From the NCBI GenBank assembly GCA_030150305.1, contig JASLGD010000567.1, positions 1 through 32,957 on the forward strand: a DNA stretch of 32,957 nucleotides. The letters are read 5' to 3'. The notes under the pieces are model-generated. The model saw only the letters and a program-made list of their open reading frames with translations, was not told the DNA's origin and searched no databases. Below are positions 31,872 to 32,957 of this stretch, piece after piece; position 1 is the first letter of the stretch, and each line of letters opens with the position of its first letter. A program made the translations under genes and the position numbers. The DNA comes from Caldimonas sp. Lineage in GTDB: Bacteria; Pseudomonadota; Gammaproteobacteria; Burkholderiales; Burkholderiaceae_C.

Positions 31872-32416
31872 ACGAATCGCCAGACTGCGATGACGACCAG
31901 CGTGCAGAGCGCAGCGACGAGGTCGTCGAAGAGGATGCCGAAGCCTTGCGCCCAGCCGATCGGCGCGCTGCGGCGGCCCTTGAAGCGCTGGTCGGCCCAC
32001 GCGACCGGACCGGGCTTGGCCGCGTCGAAGATGCGAAAGAGGACGAACGCCGCCGTCTGCGCGAGCCACGACGCCGGCGTCACGAGCCAGAGGACGAGCC
32101 AGAACGCGAGCACCTCGTCCCACACGACGGCGGACGGATCGGTCTGATCGAGATGGCGCGCGCTCACCGTGCACGCCCACCAGCCGATCGCGAACCCGAG
32201 CCCGAGGACGAGCGCCATCGCGGCGTCGCCGACGCGAGCGAGCAAGAGGTCGTAGGTGATCCAGGCGAAGAGCGTCCCCGAGGTTCCGGCCGCCATCGGC
32301 GCGAGCCCGCTGCCGAAGCCGAGCGCGATCGCGTGCGCCGGATGCGCAACGACGAAGCGCCAGTTCGGCCGCCGGCCGACGCCGGCGAGCGGACGGTGCA
32401 ACGCTGGCTCTGCCAT
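31868..32416 (-). CDS. pgpA: Phosphatidylglycerophosphatase A
   Basis: 182-residue inner-membrane phosphatase that makes phosphatidylglycerol from its phosphate. Family motifs appear in order: 'GFGSGLAPMAAGTSGTL' near residues 33-49, 'QTDPSAVVWDEVLAF' with the acidic pair, 'LFRIFDAAKPGPV' and 'GWAQGFGILFDDLVA'. About four transmembrane segments lie between them. The frame is open to 32911, but ATG 32416 follows thiL by ten bases and yields the normal length. Its stop overlaps the cinA/pncC start, so thiL-pgpA-cinA is one operon, a common proteobacterial grouping. Confidence 0.94.
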   Translation of the reverse strand: MAEPALHRPLAGVGRRPNWRFVVAHPAHAIALGFGSGLAPMAAGTSGTLFAWITYDLLLARVGDAAMALVLGLGFAIGWWACTVSARHLDQTDPSAVVWDEVLAFWLVLWLVTPASWLAQTAAFVLFRIFDAAKPGPVAWADQRFKGRRSAPIGWAQGFGILFDDLVAALCTLVVIAVWRFV

Positions 32417-32426
32417 GGCGCGTTGG

Positions 32427-32957
32427 TCAGCCGCTGCGGAAGTGGTCGAACGACGCGAAGCTGCTGTCGACCGCGGCGCCGTCGCGGTCGACGAGTCGCA
32501 CCGCGTCGCCCGCCTCGATGCGGCCGACGCGCGTGACCGCGACGCCGGCGCCGGCAGCGGCCGCGACGACGGCGTCGCGGCGCGACGGCAGCGCCGTGAA
32601 GACGAGCTCGTAGTCGTCGCCACCGGCAAGCACGCACTGGCGCTGCAGGGCAAGCGCCTGCGCCGCGAGCACGGCGCTGCGCGGCAGCGCGTCGGCATCG
32701 ACCACCGCGCCGACTCCCGAACGGCGCAGGATGTGGCCGAGGTCGCCCAGGAATCCGTCGGAGACGTCGATCGCGCTCGTCGCGATCCCGCGCAGGCGGA
32801 TGCCGAGGCCATTGCGCGGCGTCGGCGTCTCCATCGCCTGGCGCGTCTGGCGAAACGCCGGCTCGGGAAGCGAGACGGTGCCGCGAAACGCCTCGAGCGC
32901 GAGCCGCGCATCGCCGAGCGTTCCGCTCACGTAGAGGTCGTCGCCCGGACGCGCGCC
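32427..32957 (-). CDS. thiL: Thiamine-monophosphate kinase, C-terminal part (5' end outside window)
   Basis: The last 176 residues of ThiL, which phosphorylates thiamine monophosphate to the pyrophosphate cofactor. The frame is open to the right edge, reading 'GARPGDDLYVSGTLGDARLALEA', the conserved GDDLYVSG/GDA block. 'ATSAIDVSDGFLGDLGHIL' with the Mg/ATP-binding Asp-x2-Asp-Gly and 'CVLAGGDDYELVFT' are diagnostic. A GTG at 32930 is internal and not the start. First visible gene of the thiL-pgpA-cinA operon. Confidence 0.95.
   Translation of the reverse strand, partial: GARPGDDLYVSGTLGDARLALEAFRGTVSLPEPAFRQTRQAMETPTPRNGLGIRLRGIATSAIDVSDGFLGDLGHILRRSGVGAVVDADALPRSAVLAAQALALQRQCVLAGGDDYELVFTALPSRRDAVVAAAAGAGVAVTRVGRIEAGDAVRLVDRDGAAVDSSFASFDHFRSG

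Noticed and set aside
31872..32180. Longer CinA frame starting at 32180
   Set aside because: The extra residues are a shadow of pgpA; GTG at 31871 overlaps the pgpA stop and gives the usual PncC length.

Overview
This window is about 33 kb of very GC-rich bacterial chromosome, roughly 70% G+C by eye, densely packed with housekeeping genes. Gene content and order suggest a betaproteobacterium, most likely Burkholderiales or a close relative. The supporting clusters are leuS-lptE-holA, fur/bamE-dapB-exbB/exbD, hpf-ptsN-hprK and thiL-pgpA-cinA, with yhdP and a nitrilase next to glnE. I saw no rRNA, tRNA, CRISPR array, transposase, integrase or prophage gene. Most long extra reading frames are Arg/Ala-rich antisense shadows caused by the base composition.

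Layout. (1) 1-5499: an AI-2E-type permease cut by the left edge (+), then a two-gene minus-strand operon of uncharacterised envelope proteins (DUF2339 then DUF3999). (2) 5634-11792, minus strand: yhdP, a nitrilase-family amidase and an exported beta-propeller protein, tightly coupled. (3) 11928-16773, plus strand: glnE, a rhombosortase-like protease, a DMT exporter and a small membrane-anchored protein, with overlapping or close junctions. (4) 16777-20611: rfaE2 (-), a glutathione S-transferase (+), a solitary FAD-dependent oxidoreductase (+) and corA (-), with a strongly structured 339-base intergenic region. (5) 20861-22872, plus strand: hpf, ptsN and hprK, linking ribosome hibernation to nitrogen/carbon PTS signalling. 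(6) 22910-25942: fur (-), divergent from bamE-dapB-ExbB-like-ExbD-like (+). (7) 26093-32957: an exported LigE-type ATP-dependent DNA ligase (-); leuS-lptE-holA (+); and convergent thiL-pgpA-cinA (-), with thiL cut by the right edge.

How the genes work together. Several serve the outer membrane and envelope: bamE (OMP assembly), lptE (LPS export), rfaE2 (LPS core heptose), yhdP (phospholipid transport), pgpA (phosphatidylglycerol synthesis) and a proton-driven ExbB/ExbD-like motor. Others are regulatory: glnE, ptsN, hprK, fur and hpf.

No clearly new multi-gene system is evident. The items most worth a second look are an antisense intrinsic-terminator-like hairpin inside leuS beside a KMGKT variant of KMSKS, the signal-peptide-bearing ligase placed between exbD and leuS, a four-tract G-quadruplex motif upstream of the oxidoreductase, the rhombosortase overlapping glnE with no visible substrate, and the unexplained DUF2339/DUF3999 and beta-propeller proteins.
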